Program-made: the position numbers and the translations under genes
From: Prolixibacteraceae bacterium
GTDB taxonomy: Bacteria > Bacteroidota > Bacteroidia > Bacteroidales > Prolixibacteraceae
Reading direction: 5' to 3'
Assembly (NCBI GenBank): GCA_018399395.1
Contig: JAGYOI010000004.1
Coordinates: 1-21,900 of the forward strand
DNA: 21,900 bases
Notes under the pieces: generated by a model
What the model saw: only the letters and a program-made list of their open reading frames with translations
What the model was told of the DNA's origin: nothing
The model's database searches: none
In this document: positions 13,444 to 20,894 of the stretch, piece by piece
How positions within the stretch are numbered: position 1 is the stretch's first letter
Layout: every line of letters starts with the position of its first letter

Positions 13444-13743
13444 ATGGCACAAACAAACGACAAAGTGATAGTACAGAAATTGAGCAACCCATTTGAGGTT
13501 TCATTATTTCGCTCATTGAGAAAGGCAATTCATGAAATGGGATGGATTTATAATACAGTAAAGGAAAAACGCACACCTTTTGAGTATAAAGGTTATCTGG
13601 TTTACCGGGTAATGGAGAATGAAAGGCAACAACCAATCAGGACCATGAACGAAGTGAAGCACCGTATTAATAAACGGATTGACATTGCAGCCGAAGAGCT
13701 AAAAGCAACAATGATTGTTGAGAGCCTTTTTGGAATCGACTAA
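13444..13743 (+). CDS. Hypothetical protein, 99 aa
   Basis: Unrecognised. It is basic and mostly helical (FEVSLFRSLRKAIHEMGWIY; NEVKHRINKRIDIAAEELKA). It starts 4 nt after the preceding stop with an A-rich leader (ACATAAAATC) and is the last gene before a terminator at 13766, so it closes a transcript covering 11155-13743 if no internal promoters exist. Confidence 0.6.
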   Translation: MAQTNDKVIVQKLSNPFEVSLFRSLRKAIHEMGWIYNTVKEKRTPFEYKGYLVYRVMENERQQPIRTMNEVKHRINKRIDIAAEELKATMIVESLFGID

Positions 13744-13765
13744 TCGGATCAGGAATGCAGCAAGC

Positions 13766-13790
13766 AAAGGGGGTTTTTACCCTCTTTTTT
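13766..13790 (+). terminator. Rho-independent terminator
   Basis: AAAGGGGG (13766-13773), loop TTTTTA, then CCCTCTTT (13780-13787) with one G-U pair, followed by T to 13790. It ends the second unit of the island; promoter P2 begins about 45 nt downstream. Confidence 0.8.
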
Positions 13791-13833
13791 ATGAAAAAAA
13801 TATTACAAAAACATTCATTTTGTTGCTTAAATA

Positions 13834-13865
13834 TTTGGTACTCTCATACAAAAACCTTATCTTTA
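13834..13865 (+). promoter_or_regulatory. Island promoter P2
   Basis: TTTG at 13834-13837, a 20-nt spacer, then TATCTTTA at 13858-13865. The bases before, in and after the boxes match P1 at 10357 over about 70 bp, including AAATATTTGGT and CTCATACAAAAACCTTA, so the two are copies of one promoter module. It drives the genes from 13897. Confidence 0.8.
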
Positions 13866-13877
13866 TGGTACATTAAT

Positions 13878-13956
13878 CAATCAAAAACACAACATCATGA
13901 CACAACAAGAATGTATTAACAATCAAAAACACAACATCATGACACAACAAGAATGT
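13878..13956. repeat. Tandem 42-bp duplication spanning leader and start codon
   Basis: Bases 13878-13914 recur exactly at 13920-13956. Each copy holds the leader core AATCAAAAACAC, AACATC, an ATG and MTQQEC. Because 42 is divisible by three, both ATGs are in the same frame. Confidence 0.9.
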
Positions 13957-14217
13957 TACCAAAAAGCAAAACATTTCTTCAATAGATTTTCAAACGAAGA
14001 AATTACTTTCGATAATTTAATTGCTCATTTAGTTGACATCACAAATTACAACGATTCGCTAATGCCAGACCAAAAAGAGTTTTTCATAAATGAATACATT
14101 TTAGAACAAGCCAAAATGTATCGTAATAACCCAACCAAAAACGCATATTTGTTCAGCCTTATTAGTAGCGGTTCTTTATTAACTCAATTTGAACCTTACG
14201 ACCCGTTGGATTTTTAA
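13897..14217 (+). CDS. Hypothetical protein with duplicated start region
   Basis: Starting at ATG 13897 the product has 106 aa, but a second ATG with an identical leader exists at 13939 (92 aa). The 14 extra residues (MTQQECINNQKHNI) are simply translation of the duplicated leader, so the shorter form is probably ancestral. The body is helical (NRFSNEEITFDNLIAHLVDI; EFFINEYILEQAKMY) and unrecognised. It is the first gene after P2. Confidence 0.6.
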   Translation: MTQQECINNQKHNIMTQQECYQKAKHFFNRFSNEEITFDNLIAHLVDITNYNDSLMPDQKEFFINEYILEQAKMYRNNPTKNAYLFSLISSGSLLTQFEPYDPLDF

Positions 14218-14236
14218 TAATCAAAAACACATCATC

Positions 14237-14398
14237 ATGACAACAGCAAAAACAGTTATATTGACAGCTATCAAATACAAAGGTATTAAGGAAGTAAAAG
14301 CGGAAGCGGCACAACTGGCCGAAGATATTATTTGCTCAAAAAGTTATGTAAGAAGTATAATCAGGAAAATAGAAAAAGGACAGATTATAATCAAGTAA
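14237..14398 (+). CDS. Small protein, possible helix-turn-helix
   Basis: From ATG 14237, preceded by leader repeat copy 8 (14219-14230), the 53-aa product reads AIKYKGIKEVKAEAAQLAED, then IICSKSYVRSIIRKIEKGQI. The last segment (AQLAEDIICSKSYVRSIIRK) has helix-turn-helix-like spacing and a basic C-terminus, so it may bind DNA and could regulate the island. The same frame is open from 14189, but that start would translate the leader itself. Confidence 0.6.
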   Translation: MTTAKTVILTAIKYKGIKEVKAEAAQLAEDIICSKSYVRSIIRKIEKGQIIIK

Positions 14399-14442
14399 AG
14401 CGAATTTATTATTATATTGAACACCTTAAAAACAATTGACTT

Positions 14443-15033
14443 ATGAAAAAAGTAGCAGTTTACTATGGAAAAAAAGCCATAGTGTCAAATCCACAAGAGT
14501 TGAAAACTTTCATTTTTGAATCAGGTTTTGAATATCCAGAAAAGCATTATGTTGCAAAGTTGGTGAATGAATTTGTATTCGATGCAGATTCGAGGTTGAA
14601 CGTCGAGCATGGTAATGATATCCATATCATGCCCCCTGGTATCGGAAACGGACAAATCCATGTTTATCCTGCATTGGCTGAAACAATCGAAGAACACGAC
14701 CGGATATTTAAAGAGCGGTTGGATGCTGAAAAAGCAAAAGCCGAAAAGGAAAAGCACGAATACGAACAGCAACGTCTGGGCGAACTCTACAAACAACAAA
14801 GAGGCTGGTACGTTTGCGAGGTTGAATATGCCATTGACGATTTATTTCGTGGAGGCCACAAATGGAAAACAATGTTTGGCAGGGTATTGGCAGACAGTGC
14901 GGCAGATGCTTATATGAAAGCTTGTAAGAAAATCGAAGAGAAAAATGGCTACTGGGTTCAGGAAATGATTAATGCCGATATTGAATACATCGGTGTGCTT
15001 ACAGATGAAAAAATAGATGAATACGGTATTTAA
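14443..15033 (+). CDS. Hypothetical protein with central coiled coil
   Basis: The 196-aa product has an N-terminal region with strands and a motif HGNDIHIMPPGIGNGQIHVY, a charged coiled-coil-like helix (ERLDAEKAKAEKEKHEYEQQ), and a C-terminal alpha/beta part (GWYVCEVEYAIDDLFRGGHK, RVLADSAADAYMKACKKIEE). I do not recognise it. It precedes a strong terminator, so it is the last gene of the P2 unit and of the island. Confidence 0.6.
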   Translation: MKKVAVYYGKKAIVSNPQELKTFIFESGFEYPEKHYVAKLVNEFVFDADSRLNVEHGNDIHIMPPGIGNGQIHVYPALAETIEEHDRIFKERLDAEKAKAEKEKHEYEQQRLGELYKQQRGWYVCEVEYAIDDLFRGGHKWKTMFGRVLADSAADAYMKACKKIEEKNGYWVQEMINADIEYIGVLTDEKIDEYGI

Positions 15034-15057
15034 TCCATTCCTTTTCCCAACTTTTAA

Positions 15058-15089
15058 AACCCTTTGCAGAAATGCAGAGGGTTTTTTTT
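15058..15089 (+). terminator. Rho-independent terminator with GAAA tetraloop
   Basis: AACCCTTTGCA (15058-15068), loop GAAA, then TGCAGAGGGTT (15073-15083): 11 pairs with one G-U, followed by T to 15089. It separates the island from the capsid operon. Confidence 0.92.
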
Positions 15090-15104
15090 ATGCTTACAAC
15101 TTTC

Positions 15105-15136
15105 ATTGTTAACATAAAATACTGTTCATAATTACA
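15105..15136 (+). promoter_or_regulatory. Possible promoter of the capsid operon
   Basis: ATTG at 15105-15108, 20 nt, then TAATTACA at 15129-15136. The spacing equals that of P1 and P2, but the boxes are weaker. A promoter is needed here because a strong terminator lies directly upstream. Confidence 0.3.
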
Positions 15137-15199
15137 ACGTTGGATCCAGAACAGCGAACTTTATAACCGATATGTAAATTAATTAACAGCATTAAAATC

Positions 15200-15850
15200 A
15201 TGGAAAAAAAATTGTTAGAGTTGCTGGTTGCCAAATTTAAAGGCGTACCAGAAACAACACTTCAAAGAATCGCTTCAAAGAAAGCTGGTTCTGTTACTGA
15301 TGAAAGTCAACTTCAATCCATCGCAGATGGTATTGACCATGACCAAATCGTACAATCAGAAGTAGATGCAAGGGTTACGGAAGCCAACAAAAAGGCTATT
15401 CAGAATTATGAAAAGAAGTATAAACTGAAAGAAGGAAAGCCGGTTGATGAACCTGGTAATCCAGACCCGAATCCGGAACCCGGAAGTCAAAATCCCGAAG
15501 ATGTTCAAACAGCCGTTCAAAGGGCTCTTGAAAAATCGTTAATGCCCCTTCAGCAAAAAATTGATGCGCTTGAAAAAGAGCGTACCGTTGAAACTGTAAA
15601 GGAAAAAACCCTTTCAAAACTGAAAGAGAAAAAAATCCCTCAAAGTTTTATCGGTAGTATCAATGTTGAAAGTGAAGAGGATATTGATGAATTCGTAGAA
15701 GCCGAACAAAAACGTTACGAACAGTTCGTACAGGAACAGGTCGATAACGGACGGTGGGTTGACAAGTCGGAAAAAAGCACTTCATCCAGTGAGATTGATG
15801 CTGAAATCGAAGAGTGGGCTGATTCTAAGTCTAACGAAAAAGGAGAATAA
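15200..15850 (+). CDS. Capsid scaffolding-like protein
   Basis: A 216-aa, highly charged, helical protein with a short N-terminal domain (LLELLVAKFKGVPETTLQRI), a Pro/Asn-rich linker (DEPGNPDPNPEPGSQNPED), a long coiled coil (AVQRALEKSLMPLQQKIDAL) and an acidic tail. Composition, size and place two genes before the major capsid protein all fit a scaffold that shapes the procapsid and then leaves. It could also be a head protein of another kind; no protease domain is seen. Confidence 0.7.
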   Translation: MEKKLLELLVAKFKGVPETTLQRIASKKAGSVTDESQLQSIADGIDHDQIVQSEVDARVTEANKKAIQNYEKKYKLKEGKPVDEPGNPDPNPEPGSQNPEDVQTAVQRALEKSLMPLQQKIDALEKERTVETVKEKTLSKLKEKKIPQSFIGSINVESEEDIDEFVEAEQKRYEQFVQEQVDNGRWVDKSEKSTSSSEIDAEIEEWADSKSNEKGE

Positions 15851-15853
15851 CAA

Positions 15854-16441
15854 ATGAGTTATAAATTAGAAAGTACACAAATAAGTGGTGGCAAGCATGT
15901 GTTTTATCGGGTAGATGAAACTGCCATTGGTGGTTTTGGGCTCGATATAGCTAACCTTGTCGCTGGCGTTTTGGTACCGGCAGGTACTATTATGGGGTTC
16001 GATGAAGATACACGGACCGCCACGCCATTGAAAACTGCCAAAATGCAAGCATCCGCAACCGATGCAGCAACCACCTACAAGGTGGAGAAAGGTCACCTGT
16101 TTGAAGTTGGTGATAATATCGGTAAAACCATTGGTGGAAAAGCTTATACAATATCGGAAATTGATACAAGTAATGCAGATTACGATGTATTAACAGTTGG
16201 GACAACCCTTGGTGTTACACTTGTGGCCGGTGATGTATTAATCCAAAGTGGTGTAAGCGGAGCTTCTGCATGTGCTTATGCCGTAGAGCCTAAAGGACTT
16301 TTGCATAACGATGTGAAAGCAGAGGAAAGTGTCGATGTCGGTGTTGTATTGAGAGGTACAGTGTTCGAACGTCGTATTGCTCCGATTACCGATGGAATTA
16401 AGGCAAAAATGCCTTTAATCTTATTTACCAAATCTTATTAA
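15854..16441 (+). CDS. Head decoration / head fibre-like protein
   Basis: The 195-aa, beta-rich, Gly/Ala/Val-rich product ends in DVGVVLRGTVFERRIAPITD followed by KAKMPLILFTKSY. Position between scaffold and major capsid protein is typical of decoration proteins, and the C-terminal region recalls phage head-fibre proteins of Bacteroidota phages. The assignment is from position and composition. An SD-like AAGGAG lies 8 nt before the ATG, unlike most genes here. Confidence 0.6.
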   Translation: MSYKLESTQISGGKHVFYRVDETAIGGFGLDIANLVAGVLVPAGTIMGFDEDTRTATPLKTAKMQASATDAATTYKVEKGHLFEVGDNIGKTIGGKAYTISEIDTSNADYDVLTVGTTLGVTLVAGDVLIQSGVSGASACAYAVEPKGLLHNDVKAEESVDVGVVLRGTVFERRIAPITDGIKAKMPLILFTKSY

Positions 16442-16457
16442 TCGAAAGGAGTAAATT

Positions 16458-17549
16458 ATGGCAGTAGAAAAGATACAAAGTGTTTTCGGCAAGTATGCTT
16501 CGAAAATGCAAGTAATGATTGATAAAAGTAAGGAGCTTTACGCCCCTACTTGGTTCGGAAAGTATTTTGACTTTGGAACCCCATCAATGAGTTTGGATTT
16601 TACCACAGTTATTGGCCGTTCAAGGATTGAATCCGCTGCATCGGTTGTTGACCGTGAATCACAAGCACCATTGAGGAGCCGTCCTGATATTGAAAAATTG
16701 AGGGGTAAAATTCCTGCAATCAAGCAGATGCACAAAATGTCAGAAACGGATTACAGAAACTTCTTAACTATCCAAAACATGCCGAATATTGCAGATGCAA
16801 CAAAACGGAATATGATATTGGATTTGTTGTGGGGTGATGTAAAACGTGCCTCTAATTCGCCTCTCAAATCAATTGATATAATGGTGTTGCAAGGTATGAG
16901 TACCGGTAAAATTAAGATTGACAAAACAACCAACCCAACAGGCGTAAGCCTTGGAACGATTGATTTGTTGATGCCGGCTACTGGTTACAAAAAAGCAACG
17001 GCCAAATGGTCAGTTACCGGTTCAGCCGACCCGGTAGGCGATATTCAAACCATTGTCCGCAATGCAAAGGCAAAAGGTATTTCATACGAAAAAATGTTAA
17101 TGCGAATTGAAACTTTCTGGAAGATGCAGAAAGCTGACAAGTTCAAAGAAAACATTTCAGCCTTTTATAACCCCGGTACCGGTGCTACTGTAGCGGTAAC
17201 AATGGAGCGGGTTAATGAATTCCTTGTTGCAAATCAATTGCCTTATATCGAATTTGTTGATGAAGTTATTGGTCTTGAAAAAGATGGAATAATTGAAAAC
17301 TACCAACCGTGGGAGTTGAACAACATCACGTTTGTACCGTCAGGAAAATTCGGTGTTATCCATAATGCAATTGCAATGGAGGAAATGGAACCAGTTCAGG
17401 CAGTAGAATATGCTAAAGCTGGAAGCGTGCTTGTTTCAAAATGGAAGCAAAACAACCCTTGGGGTGAATACACACAAGGAGAGTTAAACGCATTCCCGGG
17501 CATTGAAGTTATTGACAGTATGGCAATCCTTCAAACAGAAAACACGTAA
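16458..17549 (+). CDS. Major capsid protein
   Basis: The 363-aa product follows scaffold and decoration genes and resembles HK97-fold capsid proteins of the lambda gpE type: N-terminal arm, DFTTVIGRSRIESAASVVDR, PAIKQMHKMSETDYRNFLTI, a variable domain, then ELNNITFVPSGKFGVIHNAI and SVLVSKWKQNNPWGEYTQGE near the end. It forms the icosahedral shell. A clear SD-like AAAGGAG (16445-16451) lies 6 nt before the ATG, consistent with high expression. It is coupled to the next gene by TAATG. Confidence 0.88.
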   Translation: MAVEKIQSVFGKYASKMQVMIDKSKELYAPTWFGKYFDFGTPSMSLDFTTVIGRSRIESAASVVDRESQAPLRSRPDIEKLRGKIPAIKQMHKMSETDYRNFLTIQNMPNIADATKRNMILDLLWGDVKRASNSPLKSIDIMVLQGMSTGKIKIDKTTNPTGVSLGTIDLLMPATGYKKATAKWSVTGSADPVGDIQTIVRNAKAKGISYEKMLMRIETFWKMQKADKFKENISAFYNPGTGATVAVTMERVNEFLVANQLPYIEFVDEVIGLEKDGIIENYQPWELNNITFVPSGKFGVIHNAIAMEEMEPVQAVEYAKAGSVLVSKWKQNNPWGEYTQGELNAFPGIEVIDSMAILQTENT

Positions 17550-17854
17550 TGACTAATCTTGAAGCATTAAGAGGGAAAGTACCGTACCCAGTGGAGGAAC
17601 AGGTTTACATGGTCGCACTTGCAGAACGCAATGTTGTTGCAGGTGATGACTTTATGCCGTCAAAAGGCATTGAGCTTGCAAAAGCGGATTGTATCGTTAG
17701 CGTTTTAATTTCTCCAAACATCAGCGAGGGGGGATATTCGATATCGAAAACAGAAGCTGCAACGCTCAGAAAAATTGCAGGTTCTATTTATTCACGGTAC
17801 GGTGAGAAAAACCCTTTTAACGCTACAATTAGCAATGCAACCAACAGATGGTAA
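17549..17854 (+). CDS. Head-tail connector (adaptor-like) protein
   Basis: A 101-aa helical protein (LEALRGKVPYPVEEQVYMVA; IELAKADCIVSVLISPNISE) that begins inside the stop of the capsid gene. The size, helical nature and place right after the major capsid protein fit adaptor proteins that extend the portal (SPP1 gp15, HK97 gp6 type). Sequence alone does not prove it. Its stop is four nt before the next gene. Confidence 0.6.
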   Translation: MTNLEALRGKVPYPVEEQVYMVALAERNVVAGDDFMPSKGIELAKADCIVSVLISPNISEGGYSISKTEAATLRKIAGSIYSRYGEKNPFNATISNATNRW

Positions 17855-17857
17855 ATT

Positions 17858-18175
17858 ATGGCTGTTCAGTATCCGCATATCATACAGTTAAAATTCGCAA
17901 CCTCGGAGCCAGAAATGGTTTCGGGGGAGTGGGTTTTTAGTGAGCCAGAAATAAAGGAATATCCATGCAGGGCGGAAGCCAGTACTGGTAACAGTACAAT
18001 AGGGACTGAGTCTGGTGAAGCGGTATTCTTTGAGTTTATGGTTTACTTGCCTAAAATGACAGATGAACATGAAGAGGGTACAGACTGCACTTTGAAGCTA
18101 TCGGAAACGAAGCAAATCAAAACAACCATTAAAAGACATTATAACGGTCAGTTAAATTCGAGGATCTGGTTATGA
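17858..18175 (+). CDS. Head closure / stopper-like protein
   Basis: A 105-aa beta-rich protein: HIIQLKFATSEPEMVSGEWV, EYPCRAEASTGNSTIG, EAVFFEFMVYLPKMTDEHEE. The order connector, stopper, tail completion, terminator is standard, and this small beta-barrel-like product fits the stopper (SPP1 gp16-like) that closes the head after packaging. Its stop overlaps the next start (ATGA). Confidence 0.6.
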   Translation: MAVQYPHIIQLKFATSEPEMVSGEWVFSEPEIKEYPCRAEASTGNSTIGTESGEAVFFEFMVYLPKMTDEHEEGTDCTLKLSETKQIKTTIKRHYNGQLNSRIWL

Positions 18176-18603
18176 CACCACTTTTCACAATGGGAGAAAT
18201 ACGTCGAGAAATCGAAAAAGCTTTGTCAAATGTTGATAAGGCTATAATCGAGATGTTGAAAAACCGTGGTGAAGACTTTGTAACCGAAGCAAGGAGTCAA
18301 AGGACATGGAAAGACCGGACAACAAACCTAAGAAGCTCAATAGGCTTTTTTATCTTTTATGGAGATAAAATGATTGAAGGTAATGTTGAAGGAACTGCAG
18401 AAGGTCAGAGTGAAGCGAGAAGCACCGTTGCAAGCATTGATAAGTCAGATGGTACTTACTACTTGTTTGGTATTGCCGGGATGGAATATGCCGCAGCGGT
18501 TGAAAGCAAAGGGTACAATGTTATTACGGAGCAATCAATTACTATTTTGCCTTTGATTGAAGGCGATATGAAGAAGCTTGAAAAAATGATTAAAGCAGCT
18601 TAA
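18172..18603 (+). CDS. Neck / tail completion protein (HK97 gp10-like)
   Basis: The 143-aa product carries the pattern QRTWKDRTTNLRSSIGFFIF and FGIAGMEYAAAVESKGYNVI, typical of HK97-gp10-like proteins that join head and tail or complete the tail. The N-terminal part is a helix (IRREIEKALSNVDKAIIEML). Translationally coupled to the stopper-like gene by a 4-nt overlap; it is followed 2 nt later by a membrane-protein gene. Confidence 0.8.
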   Translation: MTPLFTMGEIRREIEKALSNVDKAIIEMLKNRGEDFVTEARSQRTWKDRTTNLRSSIGFFIFYGDKMIEGNVEGTAEGQSEARSTVASIDKSDGTYYLFGIAGMEYAAAVESKGYNVITEQSITILPLIEGDMKKLEKMIKAA

Positions 18604-18604
18604 A

Positions 18605-19003
18605 ATGGGACTAAACATTTTCAAAAACCTGATTAAAATCAACCCGCAAAAGGTATTCGATACCGTTGCAAGTGGTGTTGACGAAGCTTTTTACACTAAA
18701 GAGGAGCAGTCAGACGATGCGCGAAAAGTTTATCAGGATTACTTTGAATGGTACAAAACAACTTTGGAAGAATCCACGGTACGGAGTATTACAAGAAGAA
18801 TTCTTGCTATCCTGTTTGCAGCTTGCTATTTGCTCCTAATTATTGCCTCTGCAGTCGCTTACAAATTCGACCCTGAATATTCAAGTTTTCTGTGGGAAGT
18901 ATCAAAAACAATTGGTCCTTATGTTGGTGGTATTATGCTATTTTACTTTGGTTATTACGGAGTTAAAAATGTAGTTAAAGAAAATAACAAGAAAAAACGA
19001 TGA
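18605..19003 (+). CDS. Holin-like protein with two membrane segments
   Basis: 132 aa: a soluble N-terminal half with VDEAFYTKEEQSDDARKVYQ, then membrane segments at ~66-86 (LAILFAACYLLLIIASAVAY) and ~102-120 (TIGPYVGGIMLFYFGYYGV), and a lysine-rich tail. This layout resembles the 3-TM holin family found in gene transfer agents and phages. Its place among neck and tail genes, away from the endolysin, is unusual, so another membrane role is possible. Overlaps the next start by 4 nt (ATGA). Confidence 0.6.
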   Translation: MGLNIFKNLIKINPQKVFDTVASGVDEAFYTKEEQSDDARKVYQDYFEWYKTTLEESTVRSITRRILAILFAACYLLLIIASAVAYKFDPEYSSFLWEVSKTIGPYVGGIMLFYFGYYGVKNVVKENNKKKR

Positions 19004-19383
19004 AAACATTTATCAAATATTTATTAGTATTCGCAATGCTGTTTTTGTTCCCTGTTTTAGCATTTTGTCAGGACGGCACCGGTTCGTTTTTTGACCCGGC
19101 AGCTTTCCTTGGCACGCTAACAGCACTGGCAGCATCGGTAACAGCCGTTACTGAATTCCTAAAAAGGCAAATACAAACCAAAGGCTTTATTGCTCAGATA
19201 TTATCGTGGATAGTAGCAATAGCATTAAGCGCACTTGGTTGGTGGTTGCAGGTAGGAATGTATGTTGGTGTTGAATGGTTCTGGATATTCATATACGGCC
19301 TTGCAGGCGGTTTAGTATCAAACGGGATATTCGATACCGGCATTGTGAAAGCGATAATTAACATATTCAAAAAGAAAAAATAA
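19000..19383 (+). CDS. Membrane protein with signal peptide, holin-like
   Basis: 127 aa. An N-terminal signal sequence (KYLLVFAMLFLFPVLAFC) with a cleavage-like site before QDG is followed by a hydrophobic stretch around 36-52, a basic loop (KRQIQTKG), and membrane segments at ~64-83 and ~89-110, ending in a Lys tail. It is coupled to the upstream membrane gene. Together they may form a holin/antiholin-like pair; this is inferred from topology only. Confidence 0.6.
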   Translation: MKTFIKYLLVFAMLFLFPVLAFCQDGTGSFFDPAAFLGTLTALAASVTAVTEFLKRQIQTKGFIAQILSWIVAIALSALGWWLQVGMYVGVEWFWIFIYGLAGGLVSNGIFDTGIVKAIINIFKKKK

Positions 19384-19398
19384 GGCAGGAGGGTATTG

Positions 19399-19776
19399 AT
19401 GCGATATTCAGATGAAGCCATAACGCAAATTATCCAAATCATTTCATCAGTAAGTGATTTGACCATCTTTCCATACAGCAGACAGACAACAGAAGATGAT
19501 TCGTTTATTGTTGTCAATACCCTTTCCTTATCTAACGGCGTACTGCAAAAATCGGTGATTAATGTAAATATCCATACAAAAGACATTCAGGGATATATCA
19601 ACAATGCTTTTTTGAACGCTGAAAAAAGAAAAGTGATTGAAGCGTTCGAAGAGCATAAACCTACGAATGAGGACTATTTGGATTTTCACTTTCAAGCTGA
19701 AGGTGGAACGTTTCAGGAACCGGAGATAAATGAGCATTACGTCAATTTGAGATTCGAATATTATTTACTCAATTAA
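19399..19776 (+). CDS. Tail terminator-like protein
   Basis: The 125-aa product (DEAITQIIQIISSVSDLTIF..., KSVINVNIHTKDIQGYINNA..., EPEINEHYVNLRFEYYLLN) has the alpha/beta character and position, directly before the tail tube gene, of tail terminator proteins that cap the tube. The ATG at 19399 is preceded by a strong SD AGGAGGG (19387-19393) with 5-nt spacing, which decides against the TTG at 19396. Confidence 0.65.
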   Translation: MRYSDEAITQIIQIISSVSDLTIFPYSRQTTEDDSFIVVNTLSLSNGVLQKSVINVNIHTKDIQGYINNAFLNAEKRKVIEAFEEHKPTNEDYLDFHFQAEGGTFQEPEINEHYVNLRFEYYLLN

Positions 19777-19788
19777 AAATTAGAAATC

Positions 19789-20316
19789 ATGGCAGAAAAA
19801 TACGCAGTAGGAATAAAATCATTTGAAATGGGTCCGGTAGGAGATGATGGCGACATGGGTGCAGACCTTGAAGCTATGCCTGATACCGTTCGTGGTTCGG
19901 TGCAATTCAACACAACAGAACCCAACGTTTCAACATTTCACGTAAACAATAAGCCCCGTCCGGTTGCAGCTATCGTTAATGGTGACGTTGTCGAATCGAT
20001 TGTATACAAGTTTTATGATGTTTCAGCAGAAACATTGGCGTTGATATTTGGTGGTGAGGCTACGGAAGAAGAAGCAGGTACGTCAGGTGCTAGTTATGCT
20101 TCTCATGTTGAAATACCACAAATTGAACAGTCATTGAGGCTTACTACCAAAAATGACAATAAAGTCGAGGTTGTTCGCGGCTTAATTACAGGCTGGATTG
20201 AATGGTCATTGAACGATGATGGTATTGCTTCAGTGAACATGAAGTCAACCATTCTCGAACCAACGGATGGAACGTCTAAAGCTTATACAATTACGAACCC
20301 TACACCAGCAGCTTAA
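19789..20316 (+). CDS. Major tail tube protein
   Basis: A 175-aa beta-rich protein (YAVGIKSFEMGPVGDDGDMG; GSVQFNTTEPNVSTFHVNNK; GLITGWIEWSLNDDGIASVN; end TNPTPAA). Location between the terminator-like and chaperone genes, plus size and composition, match tail tube subunits of long-tailed phages. It supports a siphovirus-type virion; no sheath gene is visible in the window. Confidence 0.75.
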   Translation: MAEKYAVGIKSFEMGPVGDDGDMGADLEAMPDTVRGSVQFNTTEPNVSTFHVNNKPRPVAAIVNGDVVESIVYKFYDVSAETLALIFGGEATEEEAGTSGASYASHVEIPQIEQSLRLTTKNDNKVEVVRGLITGWIEWSLNDDGIASVNMKSTILEPTDGTSKAYTITNPTPAA

Positions 20317-20317
20317 T

Positions 20318-20584
20318 ATGGATAAAATACGCACAATAGTAGGATTTTTTTCTGGTGTTGGTGTTAAAGGTGTTCAGGAAGTTGAAAGAAAAAAGGATTT
20401 AGTGAAGGATTCAATGGACGTAATGGACACCGGGGCAGGCATATCATGGGAACATTGCCTTGCATGGTTCTTGGCAGGTATGCTCGGTGCGCTTGGTGCA
20501 TTGGTGTTGAATTTGGCCTATAAGGCAATAATCAAAAAAATCTATGGTGATGAAGAAGCTAAAAAAATTCTTAAAAAGAAATAG
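20318..20584 (+). CDS. Small membrane protein, one segment
   Basis: 88 aa from ATG 20318, two nt behind the tail tube stop (the frame is also open to 20267, which would overlap the tail tube gene). A charged middle (EVERKKDLVKDSMDVMD) is followed by one membrane segment (CLAWFLAGMLGALGALVLNL) and a lysine-rich tail. It overlaps the following membrane gene by 35-41 nt. It may belong to the lysis group with the next two genes. Confidence 0.6.
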   Translation: MDKIRTIVGFFSGVGVKGVQEVERKKDLVKDSMDVMDTGAGISWEHCLAWFLAGMLGALGALVLNLAYKAIIKKIYGDEEAKKILKKK

Positions 20585-20894
20585 CGAGTTTTTGACCGTA
20601 CCAGTGGCTTTGGCCATTTGGTTTGCCTTTGGGGAAATTGCATCAGCATTCGACTTGCATGTTTACGGGGCAGGGATTTTTCAGAAGATTCTTTTTTCAA
20701 TAGTTGCAGTACTTGTTTTTAATGGGTTGGCCTGGGGGTTGCTCCGGGTCAACTTTCCATACCTGAAAAAGTTTTTAGACAGTGATAATACAGACAAATG
20801 GTTTTATCTGGACGAAAAGCAAAAATTAAAATATTCCTCACTCTTATTCTTGGTTTACTTTTTATCAATGGTGTTTATAGCAGCAATGGTTTAA
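20550..20894 (+). CDS. Holin-like protein with three membrane segments
   Basis: 114 aa from ATG 20550 (ATG 20544 is also in frame). Three hydrophobic segments (LTVPVALAIWFAFGEIASAF; ILFSIVAVLVFNGLAWGLL; SSLLFLVYFLSMVFIAAMV) after a lysine-rich start. Three segments, small size and direct overlap with an endolysin gene fit a holin that opens the inner membrane. The endolysin start lies 97 nt before this gene's stop, so the third segment and the endolysin signal sequence are read from the same DNA in two frames. Confidence 0.65.
   Translation: MKKLKKFLKRNSEFLTVPVALAIWFAFGEIASAFDLHVYGAGIFQKILFSIVAVLVFNGLAWGLLRVNFPYLKKFLDSDNTDKWFYLDEKQKLKYSSLLFLVYFLSMVFIAAMV

Noticed and set aside
14189..14236. 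Upstream start for the 53-aa gene at 14237
   Set aside because: It would translate the leader repeat and overlap the preceding gene; the leader places the start at 14237.
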